This document shows, one piece after another, positions 54,053 through 63,262 of a stretch of DNA of 64,000 nt; within the stretch, counting starts at the first letter, position 1, and the number at the start of each line of letters is the position of its first letter. Position numbers and translations under genes: made by a program. The notes beneath the pieces were generated by a model that had not been told where the DNA came from, ran no database searches, and saw only the letters and a program-made list of their open reading frames with translations. The DNA comes from an uncultured Sinobacteraceae bacterium (GTDB taxonomy: Bacteria > Pseudomonadota > Gammaproteobacteria > Nevskiales > Nevskiaceae): assembly GCA_903822975.1 (NCBI GenBank), contig CAIJRD010000011.1, positions 512,924 to 576,923 of the forward strand, read 5' to 3'.

Positions 54053-55558
54053 ATGGAACTGAAGCAAGCCCCTGCCGCGCTGCGCCGCCCGCCTTTCGCT
54101 TTCGCCAAACGTCATGGCGTGATCGTGGCGCAGGATCTCGGCGATGCGGTAGAGCTGGTGTGTCGTCCCGGCGCATCGCTCGAAGCGATCCAGGAAGCGC
54201 GTCGCCTGGTGCGTCGCCCCTTGCGCATGCGCCAGGCCACGCTCGAACAGTTCGACGCGCTGCTGCAGCGGACCTACGAAGGCGAAACCGGCGCGAGTGC
54301 CGCACTCGCGCAGGGACTCACCGCCGACGACGACGATCTGGAAAGCCTGTCGCAGGCGCTGGCCGATGCGCAGGATCTGCTCGAATCCGATGACGACGCG
54401 CCGATCATAAAGTTCATCAACGGTCTGTTGGTTGAAGCGATCAAGGAGAACGCCTCCGATATCCACATCGAGACGTTCGAAAGCCGCATCACGGTGCGCT
54501 TCCGGGTCGACGGCGTGCTGCGCGAAATTCTCAGCCCGCCGCGCGCGCTGGCGCCGAAGATCGTGTCGCGCGTGAAGATCATGGCCAAGCTCGACATCGC
54601 CGAGAAACGCTTGCCGCAGGACGGTCGCATCAGCCGCGCCTTCGGCGGACGCAAGGTCGACGTGCGTGTCTCGACGATCCCGACTGGTCAGAACAACGAA
54701 CGCGTCGTCATGCGTATTCTCGACAAGCAGGCCGAGCGCCTGGATCTCGAGCAACTCGGCATCGACGGCGCACAGATCGAAGTGTTGCGGCGGATCATCC
54801 ATCGCCCTTACGGCATCATGCTGGTCACCGGCCCGACGGGTTCCGGTAAGACGACCACGCTGTATTCGGCCTTGAGCGTGCTGAACGACAGCGCACGTAC
54901 GCGCAACATCATGACGGTGGAAGATCCGATCGAGTACTACATCGACGGCGTCGGCCAGACCCAGGTCAACATCCGCGTCGAGATGACCTTCGCACGCGGC
55001 CTGCGCGCGATCCTGCGCCAGGATCCGGACGTCGTGATGGTCGGCGAAATCCGCGATCTGGAAACCGCCGAAATCGCCGTGCAGGCCTCGCAGACCGGAC
55101 ATCTGGTGCTGTCGACGCTGCATACCAACACGGCGGTGGGCGCGGTCACGCGTCTGCGCGACATGGGAGTCGAGCCGTATCAGCTGTCGTCCTCGCTGGT
55201 CGGCCTGATGGCGCAGCGTCTGGTGCGCACACTCTGCAAGCACTGCAAGCAGCCCTACGAACCGAGCCGCTTCGAACTCGAACAGCTCGGCGTACCGGAG
55301 CGCCGGGATCTGGTGCTGTACAAGCCGCTCGGCTGCCCGCAGTGCCGCCACACCGGCTATCTCGGGCGTTCCGGCATTCACGAGATCATCGAAATCGATC
55401 GCAAGCTCGAGTCGATGATTCACGACAATGCCTCCGAGCAACTACTCGAAGCGGCCGCACGCGAACGCGGACCCGGCATCGTGCAGTCGGGCCGCAACAA
55501 GGTGATCGCGGGCGACACCACGCTCGGCGAAGTCTTGCGCGTGACGATCGAAGACTGA
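54053..55558 (+). CDS. gspE: Type II secretion ATPase GspE
   Basis: 501-residue hexameric traffic ATPase that powers pseudopilus assembly. Walker A GPTGSGKTT (260-268), Asp box TVEDPIEYYIDGVGQTQVN, Walker B MVGEIRDLETAEIAVQASQTGH (Glu), His box STLHTNTAVGAVTRLRDMG. The metal-binding tetracysteine is CKHC (395) and CPQC (428). N-terminal GspL-binding domain included. It begins 33 bases after gspD. Confidence 0.95.
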   Translation: MELKQAPAALRRPPFAFAKRHGVIVAQDLGDAVELVCRPGASLEAIQEARRLVRRPLRMRQATLEQFDALLQRTYEGETGASAALAQGLTADDDDLESLSQALADAQDLLESDDDAPIIKFINGLLVEAIKENASDIHIETFESRITVRFRVDGVLREILSPPRALAPKIVSRVKIMAKLDIAEKRLPQDGRISRAFGGRKVDVRVSTIPTGQNNERVVMRILDKQAERLDLEQLGIDGAQIEVLRRIIHRPYGIMLVTGPTGSGKTTTLYSALSVLNDSARTRNIMTVEDPIEYYIDGVGQTQVNIRVEMTFARGLRAILRQDPDVVMVGEIRDLETAEIAVQASQTGHLVLSTLHTNTAVGAVTRLRDMGVEPYQLSSSLVGLMAQRLVRTLCKHCKQPYEPSRFELEQLGVPERRDLVLYKPLGCPQCRHTGYLGRSGIHEIIEIDRKLESMIHDNASEQLLEAAARERGPGIVQSGRNKVIAGDTTLGEVLRVTIED

Positions 55559-55658
55559 TGAAGGCTTGCGCGCGGCTTGCCGCTTCCTTCCGCGCCCGAT
55601 GCAAGGGCGCGGTTGGCTTCAACCAAATCCCGAAACCTGACACCGGGAACGGCTGCTA

Positions 55659-56900
55659 ATGGCCGCCTACGAATACGCCGCGCTCGATACGCGCGGACGC
55701 CAGCAAAAGGGCCTGATTGAAGGCGATACGCCGCGACAGGTGCGCCAGCTGCTGCGTGATCGCGGGCTCACGCCGCTCGATATCCACGAAGTTTCGGATC
55801 GCAAATCGCGCGGCGGACCGGCAACCGGTGCCAGCACGACGATGCCGCGCTCGCGCCGCAGTGGTGGGCTCAGCGGTGCCGAACTGTCTTTGTTCACGCG
55901 GCAGCTGTCGACTCTCGCCCGCTCCGGTCTGCCGCTGGATGAAGCGCTGACCGCGGTGTCGCAGCAAAGCGAGAACAAGCGCGTGCAGCGCATCACGCTC
56001 GGTGTGCGTGCTCGCGTTATCGAAGGCAACAGCCTCGCCTTCGCGCTGGCCGAATTTCCGAATGCATTCCCGCCGCTGTTCCGCGCGACGGTCGAAGCCG
56101 GCGAGCAAGCCGGCAAGCTCGACTCAGTTCTGGCGCGCCTGGCCGACTACATCGAGGGCCGACAGGCGCTGCGCGGCAAGGTGCTGCTGGCGGTGTTGTA
56201 TCCGGTGATCCTCAGCCTGGTCGCAATCGGCGTCGTGATTGCACTGCTGACCTACGTCGTGCCGAAAGTGGTCGGCGTGTTCGATTCGATCGGCCAGCAA
56301 CTGCCGCCACTGACGCGCGGCTTGATCGCGCTGAGCGGCTTCCTGCGCGACAAGGGACCGTATCTGGCGATCCTCATCGTGGTCGGCGTCGTGCTGTTCG
56401 TGCGCGCGCTGCGCAACACCGATTTCCGCCGGCGCAAGGATCTGTTCGTGCTGCGACTGCCGCTGGTGGGCCGACTGGTCCGCGGCGGCAACACCGGTCG
56501 CTTCATGCGCACGCTCGGCATCCTGTTCGGTAGCGGCGTGCCGATTCTGGATGCACTGCGCATCGGCGCGCAGGTGGTCGACAACCTGCCGATGCGCGAG
56601 GCGGTGGATGTTGCCGCCAAGCGCGTGCGCGAAGGCGCGAGCGTGTCGCGCGCGCTATCCGAAAGCAAGTTGTTCCCGCCGATCACCCTGCACCTGATCG
56701 CCTCGGGCGAATCCTCCGGCAAGCTCGACGAAATGCTCGACCGTGCCGCCGACAATCAGGAGCGCGAACTCGAAGTCACCATCGCGGCGATGATGGGTGT
56801 GTTCGAGCCGGTGCTGATCCTGACGATGGGCGCGGTCGTGCTGGTCATCGTGCTGGCGATTCTGCTACCGATCTTCGACCTCAACCAGTTGGTCAAATAG
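55659..56900 (+). CDS. gspF: Type II secretion inner-membrane platform protein GspF
   Basis: 413 residues with two GspF cytoplasmic domains (about 70-190 and 280-400) and three membrane helices (about 175-200, 225-250, 378-402). N-terminal MAAYEYAALDTRGRQQKGLIEGDTPRQVRQLLRDRGL is the family start. FTRQLSTLARSGLPLDEALTAVSQQSE and the second copy FMRTLGILFGSGVPILDALRIGAQVV are the repeats. It lies 100 bases after gspE. No gspG-gspN gene follows. Confidence 0.95.
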   Translation: MAAYEYAALDTRGRQQKGLIEGDTPRQVRQLLRDRGLTPLDIHEVSDRKSRGGPATGASTTMPRSRRSGGLSGAELSLFTRQLSTLARSGLPLDEALTAVSQQSENKRVQRITLGVRARVIEGNSLAFALAEFPNAFPPLFRATVEAGEQAGKLDSVLARLADYIEGRQALRGKVLLAVLYPVILSLVAIGVVIALLTYVVPKVVGVFDSIGQQLPPLTRGLIALSGFLRDKGPYLAILIVVGVVLFVRALRNTDFRRRKDLFVLRLPLVGRLVRGGNTGRFMRTLGILFGSGVPILDALRIGAQVVDNLPMREAVDVAAKRVREGASVSRALSESKLFPPITLHLIASGESSGKLDEMLDRAADNQERELEVTIAAMMGVFEPVLILTMGAVVLVIVLAILLPIFDLNQLVK

Positions 56901-56999
56901 CAGTCGATTGATCGCAACGCGGGCGCGTCCCCGACGCTGCGGAGTCATTCGCGGATCGACGCGGTCCAAAGCGAACAATTCGAAACAGGACGCTGCCGT

Positions 57000-59006
57000 A
57001 TGCGCCCCTTGCAACGACATCCGCGACTGCTCGGCTTCGGTATTTTTCTGGCGCTACTGATCGCGCTGATTCTGCTTTGGGACTGGAACTGGTTCCGGCC
57101 GCTGGTGGAGCATCAGGCCTCTGCAGCACTCGGGCGCAAAGTCACGCTCGGTCACTTCGACGTGTATCTGGCGCGACATCCGCAACTGGTGGCCGACAAG
57201 ATCGCCATCGCCAACCCGGATGAGTTTCCAGTCGACTCGAGCCTGGCGACGGTCGATCGGCTCGCGATACGCATTGCACCCTGGGAATTGCTGCATCACC
57301 ACGTACAACTCGACGAAATCGCGATCGACCGGCCACTGGGCGATCTGAAGCCAGGGCCTTCGGGCACGCCGAACTATCAGTTCAAAGCGGACGACACATC
57401 CGCGAGCAGCACGACCTCGCCCTGGCTCGTCGACCTCGACCGCCTGATCATCAACGATGGCGACATTCACTTATTCGATCCCAAGCTGAAGTCCGATTTC
57501 CGGCTCGGCATCACCACCGATGATCGCGGCGACGAAGGCCATATCGTCGTCACGATCGACGGCACCTACGCCGCGCAGCCGATCAGCGGACGCTTCATCG
57601 GCGGCTCGGTGCTGGGCCTGCGTGATCCGGCGAATCCGTATTCCGTCGATCTGAAACTTGCCAACGGCGCGACCAAGGTTTCGCTGCAAGGCACGCTGCT
57701 GCAACCCGCGCGCTTCGGCGGCGCCGATCTCAAGCTGGAACTGCAGGGCAATGACCTCGCCGCGCTGTATCCGCTGACCGGCATTCCACTGGCACCGACG
57801 CCGCCGTATCGCTTGACCGGCGATCTGAATTACGCACCCAAGCGGATCAGCTTCAATCATTTCGCCGGCAGCGTCGGCAGCAGTGATTTATCCGGCGATC
57901 TGTCGGTCGACCTGCACGGCAGCAAGCCGCGAGTGACGGCCACGATGCTGTCCAACAAGGTGGTGCTGGCCGATCTCGCCGGCTTCATCGGCAGCACGCC
58001 CGGCAAAGCGGATGCAGCGAACGAGAGCAAGCAGCAGCAACAGCAACACCAGCAGCAAGACGCCGATCCGCGACTGCTGCCCGACACGCCGATCAACCTG
58101 CCGAAGCTGCGCTCGGCCGATCTCGACATCCAGTACAAGGCTACGCATATCGATAGCGAGGCCACGCCGCTCGACAACATCGTCGCGCATCTGAAAGTCG
58201 AGGACGATCAGCTCAGCTTCCAGCCTTTGTCGTTCGCGGTCGGCGCCGGCAGCATCGTGCTCAACATCAAGCTCGATGGCCGGCAGGATCCGGTACATAC
58301 GGTTGCGGATATCGATTTCCGCAAGGTCGATCTGCATCGGATCATGCAGTCGACCAAGCTGTTCGAAGGCGCGGGCACCATCGGCGGCAATGCCAAGCTC
58401 GATACACGCGGAAACTCGCTTTCGAAAATGCTCGGCAATGGTGACGGCGAACTGAAACTGGCGATGAGCGGCGGCGACATGAGCGCCCTGCTGCTCGATC
58501 TCGCTGGTCTCGACTTCGGCAATGGCGTGCTGTCCGCGCTCGGTATTCCGCGCCAGGCCGCACTGCGTTGCATGGTCACGGACTTCGCGCTCACGCAGGG
58601 TGTGGTCGATACGCGGGTGTTCGTGTTCGACACCACCGAGGCCAACGTCACCGGCAGCGGCAAGATCAATCTGCGCGACGAACAACTGGACTATCGCCTC
58701 GCCACCGAACCGAAGCATTTCAATGTCGGTGCATTCCGCGCGCCGATCCTGATTCGCGGTCCTCTGAAGGATCCAAACATTCTGCCGGACCCGGCGACCC
58801 TGGCGGTCCGCGGAGGTGCTGCGATTGCACTCGGCATTCTGGCCACACCGCTGGCCGCGTTGATTCCGACGATTCAGTTGGGACTTGGAAAGGATCACAA
58901 CTGCGACGAGCTGTTGCAGTCGGTCAACACTGCGGCCGCACAACCGGCGACCGCCGACAAGCATCGAGACAAGCGCTCGGCCAAGAACGCGCAGAAATCA
59001 AAGTAA
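57000..59006 (+). CDS. AsmA-family membrane-anchored periplasmic protein
   Basis: 668 residues. One N-terminal helix (about 12-27) leads to a long periplasmic beta-rich part with repeated strand patterns. AsmA proteins (bridge-like lipid transfer family) influence phospholipid transport and outer-membrane assembly. A Gln-rich insert (QQQQQHQQQ, about 344-352) lies between two halves. The C-terminal AsmA_2 domain contains GSIVLNIKLDGR, LFEGAGTIGGNAKLDTRGNSLSKMLGNGDGE and KINLRDEQLDYRLATEPKHFNVGAF. A late hydrophobic patch (about 603-622) may be a second membrane contact. It is co-directional with gspC-F but 100 bases downstream of gspF. Confidence 0.88.
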   Translation: MRPLQRHPRLLGFGIFLALLIALILLWDWNWFRPLVEHQASAALGRKVTLGHFDVYLARHPQLVADKIAIANPDEFPVDSSLATVDRLAIRIAPWELLHHHVQLDEIAIDRPLGDLKPGPSGTPNYQFKADDTSASSTTSPWLVDLDRLIINDGDIHLFDPKLKSDFRLGITTDDRGDEGHIVVTIDGTYAAQPISGRFIGGSVLGLRDPANPYSVDLKLANGATKVSLQGTLLQPARFGGADLKLELQGNDLAALYPLTGIPLAPTPPYRLTGDLNYAPKRISFNHFAGSVGSSDLSGDLSVDLHGSKPRVTATMLSNKVVLADLAGFIGSTPGKADAANESKQQQQQHQQQDADPRLLPDTPINLPKLRSADLDIQYKATHIDSEATPLDNIVAHLKVEDDQLSFQPLSFAVGAGSIVLNIKLDGRQDPVHTVADIDFRKVDLHRIMQSTKLFEGAGTIGGNAKLDTRGNSLSKMLGNGDGELKLAMSGGDMSALLLDLAGLDFGNGVLSALGIPRQAALRCMVTDFALTQGVVDTRVFVFDTTEANVTGSGKINLRDEQLDYRLATEPKHFNVGAFRAPILIRGPLKDPNILPDPATLAVRGGAAIALGILATPLAALIPTIQLGLGKDHNCDELLQSVNTAAAQPATADKHRDKRSAKNAQKSK

Positions 59007-59165
59007 GTTGCAGTAACGCGCTCTGTCGAGCGCAGCTGCGGTTCGAACCGATGCGCGCGACGTCAGGCTTGAATCCCGCAATCCGCGCCATTCGAACGGC
59101 TCGAAAGCTGGCTCAAAGAGCGGCCCGAAATGCGGCACCAGGTGCGGATTGAAAGTCCGCTTAAA

Positions 59166-59321
59166 CGGCGGCCAACGGGCGGTTGAACGTGCCGTTAAAA
59201 GCGACGCTTGACGGCGGCTAACGTGCCGTTGAATGGGACGTTCAAAGGGACGTTCAAAGGGCTGCTTGAACGGCGGCCAACGGGTCGTTGAAAGGGCCGT
59301 TGAATGCGCCGTTCGAAGTAA
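59166..59321. repeat. 12-bp-period repeat array between asmA and the Bcr/CflA gene
   Basis: Eight 12-base units run in register from 59226 to 59321: CCGTTGAATGGG, ACGTTCAAAGGG twice, CTGCTTGAACGG, CGGCCAACGGGT, CGTTGAAAGGGC, CGTTGAATGCGC, CGTTCGAAGTAA. More diverged copies extend back to about 59166. It fills much of the 360-base convergent gap 59007-59366, which shows no gene. The unit resembles the 24139-24192 array. Confidence 0.85.
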
Positions 59322-59366
59322 CGTCATTGGTCAGCCTGACGCTGCAAACAAATGCGCGCAGGTCGG

Positions 59367-60656
59367 TCAGCGCTCCGGCGTGGGTGCGTTCGGAATCGAT
59401 ACGCCACTGGGCGTTTCCAACAGCACCTGCGGCCGCACTTCCGGCGCCAGTCGGCAGTACAGCAGCCAGAGCAGGAAGCTGGTGCCCCAGACCAGTGTGG
59501 TCGCAATCGCCAGCGCTGGCAGATGGTGCGAGACCAGCGGTGATATCAGTCCCGACACCACGGCGTTGAAGCCGAGCGCAACCGCCGCCTGCACCGAAGC
59601 CGCCGCACCACGCACTGCAGGAAAACGATCCAGCATCAAAATCGTCAGCGTCGGAAAAGCCAGCGATACGCCGACCGCGCTCACTGTGACAGGCAGAATC
59701 GACCACGGCGCCGTCGGCGGCAGCAAGGCCGAGACCAGCAGGTTGATGACGGCACCGCTTCCAATCAGCAGATAGCCCCAACGCACGGTCACCAACGGTG
59801 GTCGCTTGCCGGCCAGCTTCCCGGACAAGCGCGCGCCGAGCATCATGCCGCCGATCACGGGAATGAACAGCCAGCCGAACTGCTGCACGTCGAGATGCAG
59901 CAAGTCGAGCACGATGGTCGGCGCCGAGGCGATGTAGACGAACAGCGCGCCGAAGTTCATCGATGCCGCCAATGCCAGCATCACGAAGTGTTTGTCGCGG
60001 GCAATCGCGCCGTAGGTGCGCGCGAGCTGCCGCACCGACAGCGCAACGCGCTTGGGTCGCGGCAGCGTTTCCGGCAGGCCGCCGAGCGAGGCCAGCGCCA
60101 GCAGCAGCGTGAAGCCGGTCAGCATCCAGAAGATCGGACGCCAACCGGCCGCGCTCAAGACGAAGCCGCCGATGATCGGCGCGATGGCGGGCGCAACACC
60201 GAAAATCAAGGTCACCTGCGACATCAGCCGCTGCGCGTCCGCGCCGTCGAAACGATCGCGCACGATCGCGCGGCCGACGATCATGCCGGCACCGGCGGAA
60301 ATGCCTTGCACCGCACGAAACGCCAACAACACCGGCAGGTTCGGCGCCAGCGCACAACCGGCACTGGCGATTGCGAACAGCAGCAGCGAAAACAGGATCA
60401 CGCCGCGTCGGCCGTAGGCATCCGACAGCGGTCCATGGAACAGCGACATGCCCATGAACGCGATCAGATAGACGCTGACGGTTTGCTGCATCGACACCGC
60501 AGTGATGCCGAACTCGCCTTCGATCACACGAAACGCCGGGAAGAACGTATCGATCGAAAACGGCCCGAGCATGGCCAGGCCTGCGATCAGCGGGGCAAGT
60601 GTGCGGGGATTGGCGCGGAAACGATTCACGGGAAAAAGCGGCTGCAGCGGACCCAC
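59367..60656 (-). CDS. Bcr/CflA-family multidrug efflux MFS transporter
   Basis: 429 residues from GTG 60656, about twelve helices. Bcr/CflA signature: LAPLIAGLAMLGPFSIDTFFPAF, QQTVSVYLIAFMGMSLFHGPLSDAYGRRGVIL (motif A), and RAVQGISAGAGMIVGRAIVRDRFDGADAQRLMS. It exports drugs such as bicyclomycin or sulfonamides by proton exchange; the natural substrate is unknown. It begins 12 bases downstream of plsX on the same strand, so it may be read through from plsX. Confidence 0.88.
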   Translation of the reverse strand: MGPLQPLFPVNRFRANPRTLAPLIAGLAMLGPFSIDTFFPAFRVIEGEFGITAVSMQQTVSVYLIAFMGMSLFHGPLSDAYGRRGVILFSLLLFAIASAGCALAPNLPVLLAFRAVQGISAGAGMIVGRAIVRDRFDGADAQRLMSQVTLIFGVAPAIAPIIGGFVLSAAGWRPIFWMLTGFTLLLALASLGGLPETLPRPKRVALSVRQLARTYGAIARDKHFVMLALAASMNFGALFVYIASAPTIVLDLLHLDVQQFGWLFIPVIGGMMLGARLSGKLAGKRPPLVTVRWGYLLIGSGAVINLLVSALLPPTAPWSILPVTVSAVGVSLAFPTLTILMLDRFPAVRGAAASVQAAVALGFNAVVSGLISPLVSHHLPALAIATTLVWGTSFLLWLLYCRLAPEVRPQVLLETPSGVSIPNAPTPER

Positions 60657-60668
60657 TCTGACCGCTTG

Positions 60669-61718
60669 CTAGCCAGCGGCGTTCACCACTTCGGGCACAT
60701 TGGCCGGCGCCAGTGCTGCGAGGTTGCGAATGCGCGCCGGCACGTCGCGTTCGACTTCCTGCACCGCGACCTTGATCGCATTGGCGAACGCGAGGGCGTC
60801 CGCGCTGCCATGACTCTTGATCACGGTGCCGTTGAGGCCCAAGAAGCTCGCGCCGTTGTAGCCGCGCGGATCCATGCGGTTGGCCAGCGTGCGCAGCACC
60901 GCGCGCGCGACCAGCCCGACCATCTTGGTGCTGAGGTTGCGGGTGAATTCTTCGCGCATGAAGTGGCCGATCAGCTTGGCGACACCTTCACTGGATTTCA
61001 GCATGACATTGCCGACGAAGCCGTCGCAGACGACAACGTCCACCGGTCGCAGGAAAATGCCATCGCCTTCGATGAAGCCCTGGTAGTTCAGCGTCGACGC
61101 CGCCAGCATCGAAGCCGCCAGCTTGATGGTGTCGTTGCCCTTGATCTCTTCTTCGCCGATGTTCAGCAGCGCGACGCGCGGCTTGGCGATGTCACGCATG
61201 GCGGTTACGCAGGCCGAGCCCATCACCGCAAACTGGAACAGCTGCTCGGCGCTGCAGTCGGCATTCGCGCCGAGATCGAGCACATGGGTGGTTCCGCCAA
61301 TCGCCGGCAGCGGCGACATGATCGCGGGCCGGTCGATGCCGGGCAGCGTCTTCAGCACGAAGCGCGCGATTCCCATCAGCGCACCGGTGTTGCCGGCGGA
61401 AACAGCGGCCTGTGCGCGGCCGCTCTTGACCAGGTCGATGGCGACCCGCATCGATGAATCTTTCTTGTTGCGCAGCGCCTTCGACGGCGACTCGCTCATG
61501 GTGACGACCTGGCTCGCATGAACCAGTTCGATGCGCGCGTGCGCATGCGCCTTCAATGCGCGCAGCGTCTTCACCAGCGCGGCTTCGTCGCCAACCAGCA
61601 ACAAGCGCAGCGCGGGATGTGCCTCGAGCGCGTGCAGCGCGGCTTCAACTGCGATCGGGTGGCCGTGATCGCCACTCATGGTGTCGACCGCCAGGGTGAC
61701 GGGCACAGAGCTACTCAC
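60669..61718 (-). CDS. plsX: Phosphate acyltransferase PlsX
   Basis: 349-residue enzyme that makes acyl-phosphate from acyl-ACP for PlsY in phospholipid synthesis. Start region TLAVDTMSGDHGHPIAVEAALHALE, central LLVGDEAALVKTLR, and SAGNTGALMGIARFVLKTLPGIDRPAI, NIGEEEIKGND, DVVVCDGFVGNVMLKSSEGVAKL are diagnostic. It lies 85 bases downstream of rpmF, in the classic yceD-rpmF-plsX order. Confidence 0.96.
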   Translation of the reverse strand: MSSSVPVTLAVDTMSGDHGHPIAVEAALHALEAHPALRLLLVGDEAALVKTLRALKAHAHARIELVHASQVVTMSESPSKALRNKKDSSMRVAIDLVKSGRAQAAVSAGNTGALMGIARFVLKTLPGIDRPAIMSPLPAIGGTTHVLDLGANADCSAEQLFQFAVMGSACVTAMRDIAKPRVALLNIGEEEIKGNDTIKLAASMLAASTLNYQGFIEGDGIFLRPVDVVVCDGFVGNVMLKSSEGVAKLIGHFMREEFTRNLSTKMVGLVARAVLRTLANRMDPRGYNGASFLGLNGTVIKSHGSADALAFANAIKVAVQEVERDVPARIRNLAALAPANVPEVVNAAG

Positions 61719-61803
61719 CGCGACACCGGCTTCAGATCAGCGTTGTTGGCAGCGGACCGCGCGTGGCGCTTGTGGCGCATCGACGATCCGTTCACCGGGA
61801 TGC

Positions 61804-62004
61804 TTAGGCTTCCGACGCTTCCGGGGCTTCCGCCGCGGGCTGGATTACACGCTTGCCGCGATAGAAACCGTCGGCGGTGACGTGGTGGCGCAGGTGCGTC
61901 TCGCCCGAAGTCGGGTCGACCGACAGCGCAGGCAGGCTAAGCGCGTCGTGCGAACGACGCATACCGCGCTTGGAACGCGACTTTTTGGACTTCTGAACAG
62001 CCAT
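61804..62004 (-). CDS. rpmF: 50S ribosomal protein L32
   Basis: 66 residues. [22 protein letters not shown] is unmistakable, followed by ATLSxDPTSGE-like [27 protein letters not shown]. No zinc-ribbon cysteines (C- form). It lies 78 bases downstream of yceD. Confidence 0.97.
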   Translation of the reverse strand: MAVQKSKKSRSKRGMRRSHDALSLPALSVDPTSGETHLRHHVTADGFYRGKRVIQPAAEAPEASEA

Positions 62005-62082
62005 GATTAAACTCCGAAGGGCGTGCGGCCCGTAAAGCGGCGGGCATTCTAACCTGAAACCGCCTTAAATGCGCCTACCGCG

Positions 62083-62550
62083 TTAGGCAGTGCCGGCGGC
62101 GTCGATCGACAAGGGCTCGGCACGTTCGCAGGTCGGACAGCGCGGCGACAGCGGCAAGGCCAGCAGCACTTCGTCCTCGACGATCGCGTGCAGCGGCAGA
62201 CGGTCGTCCTCCAGCAGATACGGCTCGTAATCCTGCAGCCAGCGGCTCTCGTCCGCCTCGTTTTCGACCAGTCGCAAATCGACTTTGGCATCGAGCGGCC
62301 AGCTGAAATCTTCCAGGCAGCGCTGGCACTGCAAGCGCAGGTTGCCGCGGACGTGTCCGCGCAGAAATGGCGGCCGCGCCATTTCGCTGCCGAGCTGCAG
62401 TTCGACGTCCAGCGTACCGTCCGGCGACGTAAGGCTTTCGACCAGTCGCGGCAGACGCTCGACTAGAATCGTGCCCTGGAAGGCCGACTCGCGCGCGATC
62501 GCGCTGGCGGCCGGAACATAGATCGGTAGGTGCGCTGCTTTCTGCTTCAT
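62083..62550 (-). CDS. yceD: YceD/DUF177 family protein (23S rRNA accumulation)
   Basis: 155 residues from ATG 62550; 62577 and 62610 are in-frame alternatives. YceD proteins affect 23S rRNA accumulation. Family features: LVERLPRLVESL, the CxxC pair QCQRCLEDFSWPLDAKVDLRLV, YEPYLLEDDRLPLHAIVEDEVLLALPLSPRC and a second CPTC. The cysteines probably bind zinc. It is upstream of rpmF and divergent from maf. Confidence 0.9.
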   Translation of the reverse strand: MKQKAAHLPIYVPAASAIARESAFQGTILVERLPRLVESLTSPDGTLDVELQLGSEMARPPFLRGHVRGNLRLQCQRCLEDFSWPLDAKVDLRLVENEADESRWLQDYEPYLLEDDRLPLHAIVEDEVLLALPLSPRCPTCERAEPLSIDAAGTA

Positions 62551-62631
62551 CCGCGCAAGCTTAGAGCCTGTCCGCATCTGCGCGCGAGTCCCATTTTCGA
62601 TCAGCCCCATCGTTTGATCAGCCTCATTCTC

Positions 62632-63228
62632 ATGCCCGCACCGATCTCAACTGCCGCCCCACTGATCCTCGCCTCCGGTTCCCGCTACCGGGCCGAGTTG
62701 CTGCGTCGATTGCAGATCCCGTTCGAAGCGATGGCCGCCGACGCAGACGAATCACCGCTGAGCGGCGAGGCGCCGGACGCGCTGAGCATGCGTCTGGCCG
62801 AGTTGAAAGCGCGTGCCGTTGCGCGCTTGCGGCCGGATCGCTGGATACTCGGCTCCGACCAGGTCTGCGCCTGCGGGGGTGCATTGCTCGGCAAGCCGGG
62901 AACGCGTGATCGCGCCGTCGCGCAACTTCGTCAGCTGTCCGGAAAAACAGCGACTTTCTATACGGCGCTGACGCTTCTGCACGACGCGTCGGCGGGCTTC
63001 AGCGCGCTCGATATCACCCATGTACGGTTTCGGACGCTGCAGGCGGATGAAATCGAACGCTACGTCGATGCGGAATCGGCACTCGATTGCGCCGGCAGCT
63101 TCAAGTCCGAAGGGCTCGGCATCACGCTATGCGCGTCGATCGACAGCAGCGATCCGAGCGGCTTGATCGGCTTGCCACTGATCGCCACACGCGCAGTGCT
63201 CGCGCAGGCGGGATTGGCACTACCGTAA
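62632..63228 (+). CDS. maf: Maf/YceF-type nucleoside triphosphate pyrophosphatase
   Basis: 198-residue house-cleaning pyrophosphatase that hydrolyses modified nucleotides such as m7GTP. LILASGSRYRAELLRRLQIPFE contains the SxxR phosphate-binding loop, ADADESPLSGE the Asp/Glu metal site, and DRWILGSDQVCACGGALLGKPG and SALDCAGSFKSEGLG the rest of the active site. Divergent from yceD with only a short gap, as in many gammaproteobacteria. Confidence 0.94.
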   Translation: MPAPISTAAPLILASGSRYRAELLRRLQIPFEAMAADADESPLSGEAPDALSMRLAELKARAVARLRPDRWILGSDQVCACGGALLGKPGTRDRAVAQLRQLSGKTATFYTALTLLHDASAGFSALDITHVRFRTLQADEIERYVDAESALDCAGSFKSEGLGITLCASIDSSDPSGLIGLPLIATRAVLAQAGLALP

Positions 63229-63262
63229 TCCGACAGGCACTCCGAAGGCCTCGCTTCGCGCC

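Noticed and set aside
53174..55441. Long minus-strand open frame of 755 codons opposite gspD and gspE
   Set aside because: It is antisense to two strongly supported genes, has an arginine/alanine/glutamine-skewed composition and no domain pattern; an artefact of high third-position G+C.
59166..59321. CRISPR-like interpretation of repeat arrays
   Set aside because: Units of 7-13 bases are contiguous without unique spacers, and no cas gene is present.
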